A program made the translations under genes and the position numbers. The notes beneath the pieces are model-generated. The model saw nothing but the letters and a program-made list of their open reading frames with translations. It searched no databases and was not told the DNA's origin. Shown in pieces: positions 1 through 7,990 of a stretch of DNA of 39,653 nucleotides. The stretch is taken from assembly GCA_023231105.1 (NCBI GenBank), contig JALNWB010000015.1:1-39653 (forward strand), read 5' to 3'. Each line of letters opens with the position of its first letter. The first letter of the stretch is position 1. This DNA comes from Ignavibacteriaceae bacterium. Lineage in GTDB: Bacteria; Bacteroidota; Ignavibacteria; Ignavibacteriales; Ignavibacteriaceae.

Positions 1-53
1 ACTCCCGCAGCATCGGCATCAAAAAAATTTATTCTTGCTTTAGAAACAACCAT
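1..53 (-). CDS. Acyl-CoA thioesterase-like (hotdog fold), 5' end only
   Basis: The minus strand carries an ATG at 53-51 with the Shine-Dalgarno-like stretch GAAAGG a few bases upstream, followed by an open frame that runs off the left edge of the window. The 17 visible complete codons read MVVSKARINFFDADAAG. This resembles the start of YbgC/4-hydroxybenzoyl-CoA thioesterase family proteins, where the first strand is followed by a D-x-D-x-A-G segment that includes the active-site Asp. It is divergent from the peroxiredoxin gene, so the two 5' regions share the 113-bp spacer. The family call rests on a short N-terminal match and is tentative; a coding start is better supported than the exact function. 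Confidence 0.5.
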   Translation of the reverse strand, partial: MVVSKARINFFDADAAG

Positions 54-100
54 TGCTTAACCTTTCCGTTTTTAGGTATGAAATATACCACTGAAATTAT

Positions 101-131
101 TTGATTAACAAAGTCATTTAAAGTAAATTTG
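101..131 (+). promoter_or_regulatory. Bacteroidota-type promoter of the peroxiredoxin gene
   Basis: TTG at 101-103 and TAAATTTG at 124-131 match the known Bacteroidota -33/-7 elements (TTG and TAnnTTTG) with a 20-base spacer. The geometry is identical to the promoter before the ilv leader at 27486-27516. Start of transcription would be near 136-138, giving a leader of about 30 bases. Confidence 0.6.
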
Positions 132-166
132 CAAAGAAATAATTTAAACACAAAAAAGAGGATGCT

Positions 167-718
167 ATGTCAAATAGAATATTATCAGTTGGTTCAGCTT
201 TTCCAACATTTACAAAAAAAGCAGTTGTTTCAATTGAATCAGGAAAAGAATTTGCTGATATAACTTCGGAAGATCACAAAAAAGCTAAAAAATGGATGGT
301 GATGTTTTGGTATCCGAAAGATTTCACCTTTGTATGCCCAACTGAAATTGTAGAGTTCGACAATCATTTGGAGGAATTTACCAAAAAAGAAACCGTCTTG
401 ATCGGCGCTTCAACTGATTCTGAATTTTCACATCTCGGCTGGAGAGTAAGCCATCCTGAATTAAAAGGATTAAGAATTCCGTTACTTGCAGATACTTCAA
501 AATCACTTGCAGAAGAATTGGGAATTCTCACCGATCCGGAAAAAGTTGCTTACCGCGCAACATACATCGTTGATCCAACCGGCGTAATTCGCTGGGTTTG
601 TCAAAACGATTTGGGAGTCGGAAGAGATATTCCCGAAGTACTGCGCGTTTTGGATGCATTACAAACCGGTAAATTAACTCCTTGCAACTGGAAACCAGGG
701 CAAAAAACATTAAACTAA
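167..718 (+). CDS. ahpC: Peroxiredoxin, AhpC/typical 2-Cys type
   Basis: A 183-residue thiol peroxidase that reduces hydrogen peroxide and organic hydroperoxides in the cytoplasm. The P-x3-T-x2-C active-site pattern is present as Pro50, Thr54, Cys57 in KDFTFVCPTE, with the catalytic Arg130 in AYRATYIVDP. The resolving cysteine is Cys173 in the C-terminal LTPCNWKPG, as in AhpC rather than the shorter AhpE. A third cysteine, Cys145, sits in IRWVCQND. Length is normal for the family. The ATG at 167 has a good ribosome site (AGAGGA, about six bases away) and a Bacteroidota promoter upstream. It appears to be a single-gene unit, ending at a hairpin with a T run. No ahpF lies beside it, so the electron donor (thioredoxin or an AhpF/AhpD elsewhere) is unknown. 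Confidence 0.93.
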   Translation: MSNRILSVGSAFPTFTKKAVVSIESGKEFADITSEDHKKAKKWMVMFWYPKDFTFVCPTEIVEFDNHLEEFTKKETVLIGASTDSEFSHLGWRVSHPELKGLRIPLLADTSKSLAEELGILTDPEKVAYRATYIVDPTGVIRWVCQNDLGVGRDIPEVLRVLDALQTGKLTPCNWKPGQKTLN

Positions 719-734
719 ATAGAAAATCACAAAA

Positions 735-784
735 GGCAAATTCCAAAAAGCAAATTGTCATTTGGGATTTGCCAATTGTTTTTT
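735..784 (+). terminator. Stem-loop plus T run after the peroxiredoxin gene
   Basis: GGCAAATTCCAAA (735-747) and TTTGGGATTTGCC (761-773) pair over 13 positions with one G-T wobble, loop of 13, followed by six T at 779-784. This is a plausible intrinsic terminator 17 bp past the ahpC stop. The phrase also looks like a dispersed intergenic repeat. Confidence 0.55.
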
Positions 785-818
785 CTAAATAATATCGTAT
801 AAGAAATTTGAGAGGTTT

Positions 819-1778
819 ATGAAACGGTTTTTCTTTGATCTTCTGCACCACTTAACACAGCTGGTTGTTATTTCATTTATATCAATTACAATTGCAAACG
901 CACAAAATAATACATATGAATTTCTGCGAGTTGGAATGTCGCCGCGCGCCGCCGCTTTAGGTGGTAGTTTTGTTGCTGCAACCGATGACCCGGATGTTAT
1001 ATTTTATAACCCGGCGGGAATTTATACTTTGCCGGAAACTCCTGTTTCATTTTCTTACGTTAATCATTTACTCGATATAAATTTGGCTTCGCTTTCAGTT
1101 ACGAAAAATATTGAAGGGATCGGAAAATTTGGAGCTTCGGTTCAATATATTAATTATGGAACATTTCCTCGAACTGATGAATACGCAAATAAGAACGGTG
1201 AATTTGGCGCCGGTGAAGTTGCTTTTAGCGCTGCTTATGCCGGTCTTATAGATGAAAATTTTGTTTACGGAACAAATGTAAAATTTATTTATTCGGGGAT
1301 CGCAGAATACAGTTCGACCGCAATTGGTATGGATATTGGGCTGCAGTATCTTATTCCAGAAGAGAATTTTTCATTAGGATTTGCTGTTTCGAATATCGGC
1401 ACACAGCTTTCAAAATATATTTCCTCCAAAGAAGAACTACCGCTTGATATTTCACTGGGAGTTTCAAAAAGACTTCTTCATTTGCCGTTAAGATTTTTTG
1501 TTGATTTCCATAAATTAAATGAAAATCAAAATAAAATTTTCAACAGGTTGAAAAACTTCTCAGCCGGTGGAGAATTTACTCTCAGCAAAGTACTAAAACT
1601 TCGCGCCGGATTTGATAATGAAAAAAGAACTGAACTGAAGGTAGGAAATTTTGCGGGCTTAGCCGGTTTTGCTGTTGGTCTGGGCATCACCATAAAAGAT
1701 TATCAATTTAGTTATGCATTTTCTTCTATGGGACAAATTGGAGCCTTACACAGAATTGGTTTGAATACTAATTTTTAA
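819..1778 (+). CDS. porQ: Type IX secretion PorQ-like outer-membrane protein (PorV/PorQ family)
   Basis: A 319-residue protein with a signal peptide (about residues 1-28, cleaving near ANA-Q) and a mature N terminus reading TYEFLRVGMSPRAAALGGS. That is the hallmark opening of PorQ/PorV proteins, which are beta-barrels of the FadL superfamily associated with the type IX secretion system. The rest is alternating beta-strand sequence rich in Gly and aromatic residues, typical of such barrels. It ends without a charged tail, in an aromatic residue (Phe), as outer-membrane barrels do. ATG at 819 follows a GAGAGG ribosome site. The last 11 bases overlap the convergent TPR gene. The window also encodes a T9SS-sorted propeller (9464-10726), so the pathway is probably active. 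PorQ is preferred over PorV because of the YEFL...AALGG opening, but the two are related. Confidence 0.8.
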   Translation: MKRFFFDLLHHLTQLVVISFISITIANAQNNTYEFLRVGMSPRAAALGGSFVAATDDPDVIFYNPAGIYTLPETPVSFSYVNHLLDINLASLSVTKNIEGIGKFGASVQYINYGTFPRTDEYANKNGEFGAGEVAFSAAYAGLIDENFVYGTNVKFIYSGIAEYSSTAIGMDIGLQYLIPEENFSLGFAVSNIGTQLSKYISSKEELPLDISLGVSKRLLHLPLRFFVDFHKLNENQNKIFNRLKNFSAGGEFTLSKVLKLRAGFDNEKRTELKVGNFAGLAGFAVGLGITIKDYQFSYAFSSMGQIGALHRIGLNTNF

Positions 1779-2904
1779 AAGGTTTTTCTAAATATTGTTT
1801 CGCCAACTCTTTTGATGAACCATATTCTTTCAAATCAAGAACTTGATTGTAATACTTTACTGCTTTCTCACGTTGATTTATAGCGTCGTTCATCATCCCT
1901 AAATATAAAACAGAGTTTATTTGAAAACCTGAAGTTTCATCTTTGTCTAATTCTAACGAGACTTCTAAACTTTTTTCAAAATAAATAATTGCAGAATCAG
2001 ATTTATTTATTGTTTTATAATAAAGCCCGAGATAATAATCCCCCTCGCGTTCTGCTACTTTTCCGTAACCGTTTTTTTTCTGTTTACATTTTTCAAGAAC
2101 ACCGGAAAATATTTGGAAATATCTTGCACTCTCCCCTTTTCTCACGGCAATCCTTCCACTCCATCTTTCAAAATTTGGATTAGCAGGAAATTGAGCGGTT
2201 AACATTTTCGCATACGTGTCGGCTTCGTACGGATTATTTTCATATTGAAAATTCAACGTCATTAAAAAATATTGCGCTTCATACTTAGCATATTTACCAT
2301 TGAATGCGGTATTTTTCAGTTGCTCAATTCCTTTTGCTTTATCGCCCGATGGAAAAAAGATCATGAGTGGTTTTACGAGAGGATATTGATCGGGAATTAC
2401 CGAAGCGTAATAATTGTAAATCCCGAATCCAAGTTGCACATCCTGATTTTTAGGATTTAATTTTGCTGCACGTTCAACAATCGGTAGAGCTTCGCGCCCG
2501 TCATCAGCGGCTTTTAACCAGCTTTCACGGATTGCCCGTAGTCTTCCTCTAAATCCGATCGCTCCGCCTTTAAAGAAAAGAGCATCAACATTTGTTTCAT
2601 CTTTTTTTAGAATTCCATCACATTGAAAAATTACATCTTCAAGCTTTTGATAAAAGATATCATCATACGATTCGTTATCAACATCTAAAAGAATTTTCCA
2701 CCAATCGATCATTGCAAGAAAAAATCTTCCTGCCGGATGCTGCGGATAATCGGATATTAACGAACGAAACGATTTTTCTGCATCTTCAAATTGGATGTTA
2801 TAAATCTGTTTTATTCCGTTCGTTGTTAGCGAATCAAACTTTGCATCTTGAGGAAACGCAAAAAATGGAAACAAGAGGAGAAAGAATATTAATTTTATTT
2901 TCAT
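1768..2904 (-). CDS. Exported TPR-repeat protein
   Basis: A 378-residue protein with a signal peptide (residues 1-18, FFAFPQ) and tetratricopeptide-like helical pairs through most of its length: an N-terminal unit around residues 28-66 (IYNIQFEDAEKSFRSLISDYP), a central unit near KGIEQLKNTAFNGKYAKYEAQY, and C-terminal units SDSAIIYFEKSLEVS and REKAVKYYNQVLDLKE. No lipobox cysteine is present, so it is probably periplasmic. TPR proteins scaffold other proteins; no specific partner can be read here. The stop codon is TAG, which shows that TAG works as a normal stop in this genome. The 3' end overlaps porQ tail to tail by 11 bases. Confidence 0.8.
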   Translation of the reverse strand: MKIKLIFFLLLFPFFAFPQDAKFDSLTTNGIKQIYNIQFEDAEKSFRSLISDYPQHPAGRFFLAMIDWWKILLDVDNESYDDIFYQKLEDVIFQCDGILKKDETNVDALFFKGGAIGFRGRLRAIRESWLKAADDGREALPIVERAAKLNPKNQDVQLGFGIYNYYASVIPDQYPLVKPLMIFFPSGDKAKGIEQLKNTAFNGKYAKYEAQYFLMTLNFQYENNPYEADTYAKMLTAQFPANPNFERWSGRIAVRKGESARYFQIFSGVLEKCKQKKNGYGKVAEREGDYYLGLYYKTINKSDSAIIYFEKSLEVSLELDKDETSGFQINSVLYLGMMNDAINQREKAVKYYNQVLDLKEYGSSKELAKQYLEKPFKN

Positions 2905-2964
2905 AACAATTGATGAACACTTTCAAGGTAAAATATCTTCAATTTATTCAAACTTTTCATTCAA

Positions 2965-4374
2965 TTATATCTTTTCAATCAAATAATTTTTTAATTGAGT
3001 AGAAGCAATGCGAATTTGCTCCATAGTATCGCGGTCGCGAACAGTAACCGTTCCATCAGCAAGTGTTTGGGTATCAACCGTTATTGAAAACGGTGTTCCG
3101 GCTTCATCTTGTCTGCGGTAGCGTCTGCCGACAGCTCCCTTATCATCATAAAATACTTTGAAATTTTTCCGTAAATCTGTTTCAATGTTCCGTGCGTATT
3201 CCGGCATTCCATCTTTGTTCACCAAAGGAAGAATTGCAGCTTTTATTGGTGCAAGTTTCGGATGAAAACGAAGCACTGCTCTCTGCTCTCCGTTCACTTC
3301 TTCTTCGTAATAGGCGTCAACTAAAAACGCCATATAGGAACGGCTCGCGCCGGCTGAAGTTTCAATAATAAACGGAATATATTTTTCTTTCGCTTCTTCA
3401 TCAAAATATTTTAATGATTTACCGGAAAATTCTTCGTGCCGGCTCAAATCAAAATTTGTTCTGTTATGAATTCCTTCAATTTCTCCCCAGCCGAACGGAA
3501 ATTGATATTCTATATCCGTTGCATCTTTTGCGTAATGCGCTAATTTGTGTTTCGGATGATCGTGATATTGCAATTTACTTTCATTCATGCCGAGAGATTT
3601 GTACCAGGCTAACCGTTCCGCTTTCCAGTATTCATACCATTCAACATCGTTTACCGGTTTTACAAAAAATTGCATTTCCATTTGCTCAAACTCGCGGGTT
3701 CTAAAAAGGAAATTTTTCGTGTTGATCTCATTACGGAATGCTTTCCCTATCTGCGCAATACCGAAAGGTAGTTTTTGTCTTGCGGAACTTTGCACATTTA
3801 GAAAGTTTACGAAAATACCTTGAGCGGTTTCGGGGCGTAAATAAACTACAGAACCGCCGTCTTCAACCGGACCGACAAATGTTTTAAACATTAAATTGAA
3901 ATTACGCGCCGCAGTAAACGTTCCTTTATTGCCGCATTGCGGACAATTAATTTCGGCAAGAAGCAGTGTAGATTTTTCTTTATCTTCCAAATAGTTGTCA
4001 AAATCACCATCAAGTTGAAGCGTTTCTAATATTTTCTTTTTCTTTTTCTCCTGGATCATTTCACCAAGAATATCCAAACGAAAGCGGGATTTACACTGCT
4101 TGCAATCAACCATCGGATCGGTAAAGTTTTCTACGTGTCCCGAAGCTTCCCACACGCGCGGGTGCATCAATATTGAAGCGTCAAGTCCTTCAATATTATC
4201 ACGGTAGGTCATTGCTTTCCACCATTCTTCTTTAATATTTCTTAATAGCTCAACGCCGAGAGGACCGTAATCCCAGCATCCGTTTAATCCGCCATAAATT
4301 TCACTTGATTGAAATACAAATCCTCTCCGTTTAGCGAGAGAAACAATTTTATCCATTACATCTAATTGAGCCAT
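2965..4374 (-). CDS. glyS: Glycyl-tRNA synthetase, class II dimeric type
   Basis: A 469-residue aminoacyl-tRNA synthetase charging tRNA-Gly, of the alpha2 kind found in Thermus, Bacteroidota and eukaryotes. The N terminus has the GlyRS motif RRGFVFQSSEIYGGLNGCWDY. Cysteines 91/94 (CKQC) and 144/147 (CPQC) make a probable zinc site within the insertion. Motif 2 is KAFRNEI...FRTREFEQME (around residues 211-233), and motif 3 with the anticodon-binding domain follows to TPFSITVDTQTLADG near the C terminus. Length is normal for the short form. The assigned ATG at 4374 has only a weak ribosome site; a second Met at codon 7 is possible. It is monocistronic as far as the spacing shows. Confidence 0.95.
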   Translation of the reverse strand: MAQLDVMDKIVSLAKRRGFVFQSSEIYGGLNGCWDYGPLGVELLRNIKEEWWKAMTYRDNIEGLDASILMHPRVWEASGHVENFTDPMVDCKQCKSRFRLDILGEMIQEKKKKKILETLQLDGDFDNYLEDKEKSTLLLAEINCPQCGNKGTFTAARNFNLMFKTFVGPVEDGGSVVYLRPETAQGIFVNFLNVQSSARQKLPFGIAQIGKAFRNEINTKNFLFRTREFEQMEMQFFVKPVNDVEWYEYWKAERLAWYKSLGMNESKLQYHDHPKHKLAHYAKDATDIEYQFPFGWGEIEGIHNRTNFDLSRHEEFSGKSLKYFDEEAKEKYIPFIIETSAGASRSYMAFLVDAYYEEEVNGEQRAVLRFHPKLAPIKAAILPLVNKDGMPEYARNIETDLRKNFKVFYDDKGAVGRRYRRQDEAGTPFSITVDTQTLADGTVTVRDRDTMEQIRIASTQLKNYLIEKI

Positions 4375-4466
4375 AGAATCCGGTTTCCTTTTTTATAAAA
4401 ATTTTGCTGTAAATATAAGGAATTTGGGCCAATGTAGAATGAAAAGAGATGATCATTTCTCAGTGC

Positions 4467-4482
4467 CTCTGTGACTCTGTGG
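4467..4482. repeat. Two 8-bp tandem units CTCTGTGA/CTCTGTGG in the glyS-NAGPA spacer
   Basis: Two direct copies of CTCTGTGR lie in the 149-bp spacer between glyS and the phosphodiester glycosidase gene. No gene or hairpin explains them. It is one of several phrase-like spacer repeats in the window. Confidence 0.5.
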
Positions 4483-4523
4483 TGAAAAAACAGATGCCTC
4501 CTTCTCCGTTCGTTAGTCCTCTC

Positions 4524-5357
4524 TTATTGCTTCATAATTATGAATGCGTTTGAAACCGGTCTCTCACCGTTTAGATCACTTGGGGAATTGATCACGCCCT
4601 TATCTTTGATCCACAAAGTAGTTGAACCGCCTCCATCCAGATTAATTGCCTCTTCACAACCAAGGCTGATTAAAAAATCCTGAGCTTCAATTAAATTCAT
4701 TCCGTCTGCTTGGCTGCTCCTTCCATCTACGGCTATAAATAAAATATCATTCTCTGTTGTACACAAAAAGGTTCTCGGATGCCGGTTTGTTACAAACTTC
4801 ATATCGGGTAAACTTCTCTTCTTTCCACCGTATAAAAGCAAGGGACCTGAGACCAACACAGCTTTTTCGGCTTTTGACACTTCATAGAATTTTTCCGACC
4901 TTGCTTTCATCACCAAAACCCTATTCTCTTTTGTAATAACCACCACTCCATTTAATATGCTATCCGGTTTTGCCCATTTTAATTTTGGGGTTCTTGTTCT
5001 GTTGATGACGGAATCGTTCACTTCCAGATAACAAACTCCCGCAATACTGTCCATATCAAAATAACTGCCGTTTAGTGCGGCAACTGCATGGTTTATTTCT
5101 CCAAATTTGCTTGTGGTCATCAAATCGGGTTTGTTATAATCTAATTCAACGTGAAATTTATTAAGCGAAGCTTTGGGAAGGATCAAGAAACTTATTATTT
5201 GTTTGCTGTTAAAGAGAGTATCAGTCCTTATTTGATAATATTCTAAGGAGTCGCTAGAGAACTGTCTTTCATTATTTCGGAGAGAAATGCTTTGACTGCA
5301 ACCTATGGCAGAGAAGATTATGATTAAGAGGGATAATAACTGATTTTTCTTTAGCAT
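4524..5357 (-). CDS. Phosphodiester glycosidase (NAGPA/DUF2233 domain) lipoprotein
   Basis: A 277-residue lipoprotein with an N-terminal membrane segment ending in lipobox SAIGC (Cys20). The NAGPA-like domain fills residues of about 55-276. Family landmarks are visible in order: VAALNGSYFD near residue 92, RHPRTFLC near residue 193, the highly conserved INLDGGGSTTLW near residue 239, and the closing GERPVSNAFII. In characterised relatives this domain removes terminal sugars joined through phosphodiester bonds, as in the mammalian uncovering enzyme and bacterial exopolysaccharide-linked homologues. The substrate here is unknown; location is the periplasmic face of a membrane. It heads a run of three lipoprotein genes on the same strand, but the 88-bp and longer gaps suggest separate transcripts. 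Confidence 0.85.
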   Translation of the reverse strand: MLKKNQLLSLLIIIFSAIGCSQSISLRNNERQFSSDSLEYYQIRTDTLFNSKQIISFLILPKASLNKFHVELDYNKPDLMTTSKFGEINHAVAALNGSYFDMDSIAGVCYLEVNDSVINRTRTPKLKWAKPDSILNGVVVITKENRVLVMKARSEKFYEVSKAEKAVLVSGPLLLYGGKKRSLPDMKFVTNRHPRTFLCTTENDILFIAVDGRSSQADGMNLIEAQDFLISLGCEEAINLDGGGSTTLWIKDKGVINSPSDLNGERPVSNAFIIMKQ

Positions 5358-5418
5358 GTTTTTGTTTTAATAATCAGTAACGTTCATATATTCATTTGCT
5401 TTTAAAATACTCTTTCGT

Positions 5419-5435
5419 CTAAAACCACTAATTGC
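5419..5435. repeat. 17-bp spacer repeat, copy 1 (CTAAAACCACTAATTGC)
   Basis: This matches 6079-6095 (CTAAAACCACAAATTGC) in 16 of 17 positions. Both copies lie just past the 3' end of a lipoprotein gene. No function is evident. Confidence 0.5.
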
Positions 5436-5445
5436 ACCGAAAAAA

Positions 5446-5928
5446 TTATTGATAACCACCTTTTCTTTTGGGAAGAACTTTATACTCCGGCTTTGATTCA
5501 ACAATATCAATAATCAAATTTTCTAATTCACGTAGCATAACAAAGTATTTAAATTTCACTTCGTCGGGTGGAAGAAACCAAACAACAGTTTTATCTTTAT
5601 CACCAACTCTTATACGAAGAGTTTGAGTGCCATAATCCGGTGAAATTGTTACATTGGGCTTAGCAAAAACAGTGTCCGGGAACTTAAAAAATCCAATTCT
5701 TTCTGCTTTCGATAAAATTATTTCTTGTTCCCTCTTTGTAAACCAAAATGATATTTTAACCGTACCAGGAATTAAATCTTTTACTAAACTTTTTTCAAAA
5801 GTGTTCACATCATCATAATGTCCATAGTGCAAATGAATTTCTACTAATTGCGGTTCATCCTCTTTATCAAAGTAAGAAGTAGAACAACCCACAAATATTA
5901 CAAGCATTAAAATAAATAAGTTTCGCAT
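5446..5928 (-). CDS. Lipoprotein of unknown function
   Basis: A 160-residue protein with a lipoprotein signal (IFVGC, Cys15). I do not recognise the family. The mature part has mixed alpha/beta character: LVEIHLHYGHYDD, then KISFWFTKREQEIILSKAE (probably a helix following a strand), VTISPDYGTQTLRIRVGDK, and a C-terminal helix FVMLRELENLIIDIV. The strand-helix-strand content fits a small periplasmic domain, possibly a sensor or inhibitor, but nothing identifies a ligand. It is flanked by other lipoprotein genes. The 3' spacer carries the 17-bp repeat shared with the next spacer. Confidence 0.75.
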   Translation of the reverse strand: MRNLFILMLVIFVGCSTSYFDKEDEPQLVEIHLHYGHYDDVNTFEKSLVKDLIPGTVKISFWFTKREQEIILSKAERIGFFKFPDTVFAKPNVTISPDYGTQTLRIRVGDKDKTVVWFLPPDEVKFKYFVMLRELENLIIDIVESKPEYKVLPKRKGGYQ

Positions 5929-6078
5929 AGATGATAATTCTCCAGTGCCTAACGGTATGTCACCACGTTAATCGTGACAAGTTGTTAAAATCCAACACTA
6001 ACGTATTAATTATTTAAATATTTCCGTTTACATCTTACTTCAGTAAAATGTGTTATTTATTACCGAAAATTCATCCGC

Positions 6079-6095
6079 CTAAAACCACAAATTGC
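6079..6095. repeat. 17-bp spacer repeat, copy 2 (CTAAAACCACAAATTGC)
   Basis: Second copy of the 5419-5435 repeat with one mismatch, in the 227-bp spacer (5929-6155) between two lipoprotein genes. That spacer also holds a hairpin-like TGTCAC...GTGACA at about 5958-5979; otherwise nothing was recognised in it. Confidence 0.5.
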
Positions 6096-6155
6096 GCAGA
6101 GAATATATTTCTCTCTTCACTCTTTATATATTTAAGAGATCAGGTTGAATTAGAA

Positions 6156-6968
6156 TTATCTTATTTTCTTCAATGGGAAGGGCAATGAATCTAACTTTTC
6201 GTACAGATACATCTTGCCATCTTGAAATTCAACTGTTTTATGATAATACATACCCCAACTCAAATTTGGAGCATTATATTCTATTTTTTCTGTTGTATAA
6301 TTAAATGTTTCACTGGTATCTTTTGAAAATTTTGTTCCATATGTTACATTCATTGAGTCTTTATTGAAATCATATTTCAGTTGAACTTTCCCCAACACCC
6401 CATGATTTTGAAGTTGCGTATCATATGCAATCCCCCATTCTGATGTTGTCCACTCACCCCATATATCACCTTTATCTACTCCGGTTCTTGTTAAAATGTC
6501 TAAAGGGAACATATGCAATATATTTTTAGCTTGGATTTGAATTTTAAAATTTGGTATATATGATGCAATTGCAAATCCGGTAGTCGTACTCTTTACAGTC
6601 AAGATATTTTTACTATTATAATTTGGAATTCCAATTTGAATCTTACTAAAAGCCTTAGTCTGATTATCTGATTTATTAATAAGATTCCATTCGCTAACAT
6701 TATAAGTTAGGATTCCACTTTTAATTTCATACGTTCCTTTGATAAGTTCTACTAGCTTAGTCCCGCTATCGTAAACTCCATATACAGAATCTTGGAAATT
6801 ACCATTCGCATCATAGATTATAGTAATATAACCATTTGACCATGTGCCTACAATACTTGATTTCAATTGGGAATCAGTTGGGGACGAAGCCTCGACTGGA
6901 TTATTTTTTGAACATCCAATGAACAAAAGCAAGAGCAGACTAACAGATGCGAAAAACAGATTTTTCAT
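6156..6968 (-). CDS. Lipoprotein with lipocalin-like beta-rich domain
   Basis: A 270-residue lipoprotein with signal LLLFIGC (Cys19) followed by a Ser/Pro/Glu linker. The mature domain opens LKSSIVGTWSNGYITIIYDANGNF. A GTW motif followed by antiparallel strands is typical of lipocalin-like and DUF5004/DUF5640-like Bacteroidota lipoproteins. The remainder is strand-rich with repeated KGTYEIKSGILTYNVSEW and FNKDSMNVTYGTKF type segments. Function is unknown; a small ligand-binding or envelope role is only a guess. The gene stands alone, with the accessory repeat island beginning about 160 bp upstream of its start. Confidence 0.7.
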   Translation of the reverse strand: MKNLFFASVSLLLLLFIGCSKNNPVEASSPTDSQLKSSIVGTWSNGYITIIYDANGNFQDSVYGVYDSGTKLVELIKGTYEIKSGILTYNVSEWNLINKSDNQTKAFSKIQIGIPNYNSKNILTVKSTTTGFAIASYIPNFKIQIQAKNILHMFPLDILTRTGVDKGDIWGEWTTSEWGIAYDTQLQNHGVLGKVQLKYDFNKDSMNVTYGTKFSKDTSETFNYTTEKIEYNAPNLSWGMYYHKTVEFQDGKMYLYEKLDSLPFPLKKIR

Positions 6969-7130
6969 TTTTATCCTCGGGTTTTATTATAAATTAATGT
7001 TTAGTAAGAACCCGTATAATTTTTTCATCTTTACTCCATTTAATTCTTAACTATGTATTATGTTAAAAACTGCATTACCAAATTAATTATTTAGTGAATG
7101 TCCATCTACTGATTTATTTATCCCCTTGGA

Positions 7131-7311
7131 AATCATCTTTTCGGGGTTTATCTTTTTACAGTAATAAAATATCTACGATGTTTAATGCTCAAAATAATTC
7201 TTCGCATTACATTATTACAAATACCATTAATACTGTTTTTTTGATGACCTCGTAGAGGTCATATTATTGTAACAACATCTCTCTCTCATTACTTAATCCT
7301 CGTAGAGGATT
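7131..7311. repeat. Inverted repeat pair 1 (REP-like, no gene inside)
   Basis: The forward unit 7131-7183 keeps the spacer, TACAGTAATA and H2 (AAATATC-TAC-GATGTTT, 7167-7183) but its H1 is unrecognisable. The reverse unit 7244-7311 is complete: H2 is ATGACCTC-GTA-GAGGTCAT (7244-7262), then TATTATTGTA, then H1 AATCCTC-GTA-GAGGATT (7295-7311). The 60 bp between them is AT-rich and non-coding. Confidence 0.75.
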
Positions 7312-7342
7312 TATAAACTTTCCGCTCTGTCAAATGTTTTAT

Positions 7343-7482
7343 TGATCCTCTACGAGGATCATCTTTTCGGGGTTTATCTTTTTACAGTAATAAAACATCT
7401 ACGATGTTTTTCATTTGAGTTCGTAGAGGGCATATTATTGTATAATCTGTCCCCACACGCTTTTGAATTCTCGTAGAGGATT
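7343..7482. repeat. Inverted repeat pair 2, downstream side of the transposase
   Basis: Forward unit 7343-7410 has a perfect 8-bp H1 (TGATCCTC-TAC-GAGGATCA) and perfect 8-bp H2 (AAAACATC-TAC-GATGTTTT, 7392-7410). Reverse unit 7415-7482 has a decayed H2 and an H1 with one wobble (AATTCTC-GTA-GAGGATT, 7466-7482). The two units are only 4 bp apart, and the transposase stop codon is 9 bp beyond. Confidence 0.75.
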
Positions 7483-7491
7483 TATATATTT

Positions 7492-7974
7492 TTACTTCGA
7501 TAACTCCGGTTCATCAAAGAAATCAAACAAATATTTTTCATCATATACTATTTCAAACTTTTTAAGCAGCTCAGTATATTCTTGCCGGAATGTTCTTCTT
7601 TGGTGATGAACTTCTTGATTAGCAATGTATTTATAGATTTTATCCAATTGAGATCTTCCATAAGAGAACGCGCCATACCCATCTTGCCAATGGAATTTTC
7701 CTCTAAACCACCCCTTTTGATTGATAAATGATGATGAATCTCTTTTAACACACCCGACAATATCTGATATTTTATCATTGGGATTTAATCCTATTAACAG
7801 ATGTATATGATCCGGCATTCCGTTTATTATTATCGATTTATGTTTTCTGTTTGTTACAATTCCGCTTATGTAACTATATACTTCATCTTGTATTTCCTCT
7901 CTCAACAATCGTTCTCGATATTTTACTGCAAATACCAAATGGGTATATAATTGTGTAAATGCGCCTGGTTTCAT
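7492..7974 (-). CDS. tnpA: IS200/IS605-family Y1 (HUH) transposase, RAYT-like
   Basis: A 160-residue single-strand DNA transposase. The HUH metal-binding pair is His56-Ile-His58 in MPDHIHLLIGL, and the probable nucleophile is Tyr116 in KIYKYIANQEVHH, the usual position for Y1 enzymes. The intervening RGKFHWQDGYGAFSYGRSQ block is characteristic of this Bacteroidota subgroup. Length is normal and the frame is intact, so the enzyme could be active. ATG at 7974 follows GGAG at seven bases. It is bordered on both sides by pairs of inverted hairpin units, including a forward unit beginning 16 bp upstream of the start. In known RAYT systems the enzyme acts on such repeats; that link is inferred from proximity and from the shared hairpin design. 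Confidence 0.92.
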   Translation of the reverse strand: MKPGAFTQLYTHLVFAVKYRERLLREEIQDEVYSYISGIVTNRKHKSIIINGMPDHIHLLIGLNPNDKISDIVGCVKRDSSSFINQKGWFRGKFHWQDGYGAFSYGRSQLDKIYKYIANQEVHHQRRTFRQEYTELLKKFEIVYDEKYLFDFFDEPELSK

Positions 7975-7990
7975 ATTCCGCTCCTTTTAT

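Noticed and set aside
528..851. 107-codon minus-strand frame
   Set aside because: It overlaps the peroxiredoxin active-domain codons and the porQ start on the opposite strand; it has no protein-like domain.
5947..5979. attC-like half site GCCTAAC with a nearby TGTCAC/GTGACA hairpin
   Set aside because: No matching GTTRRRY core lies within a plausible distance, and the flanking genes are ordinary lipoproteins.
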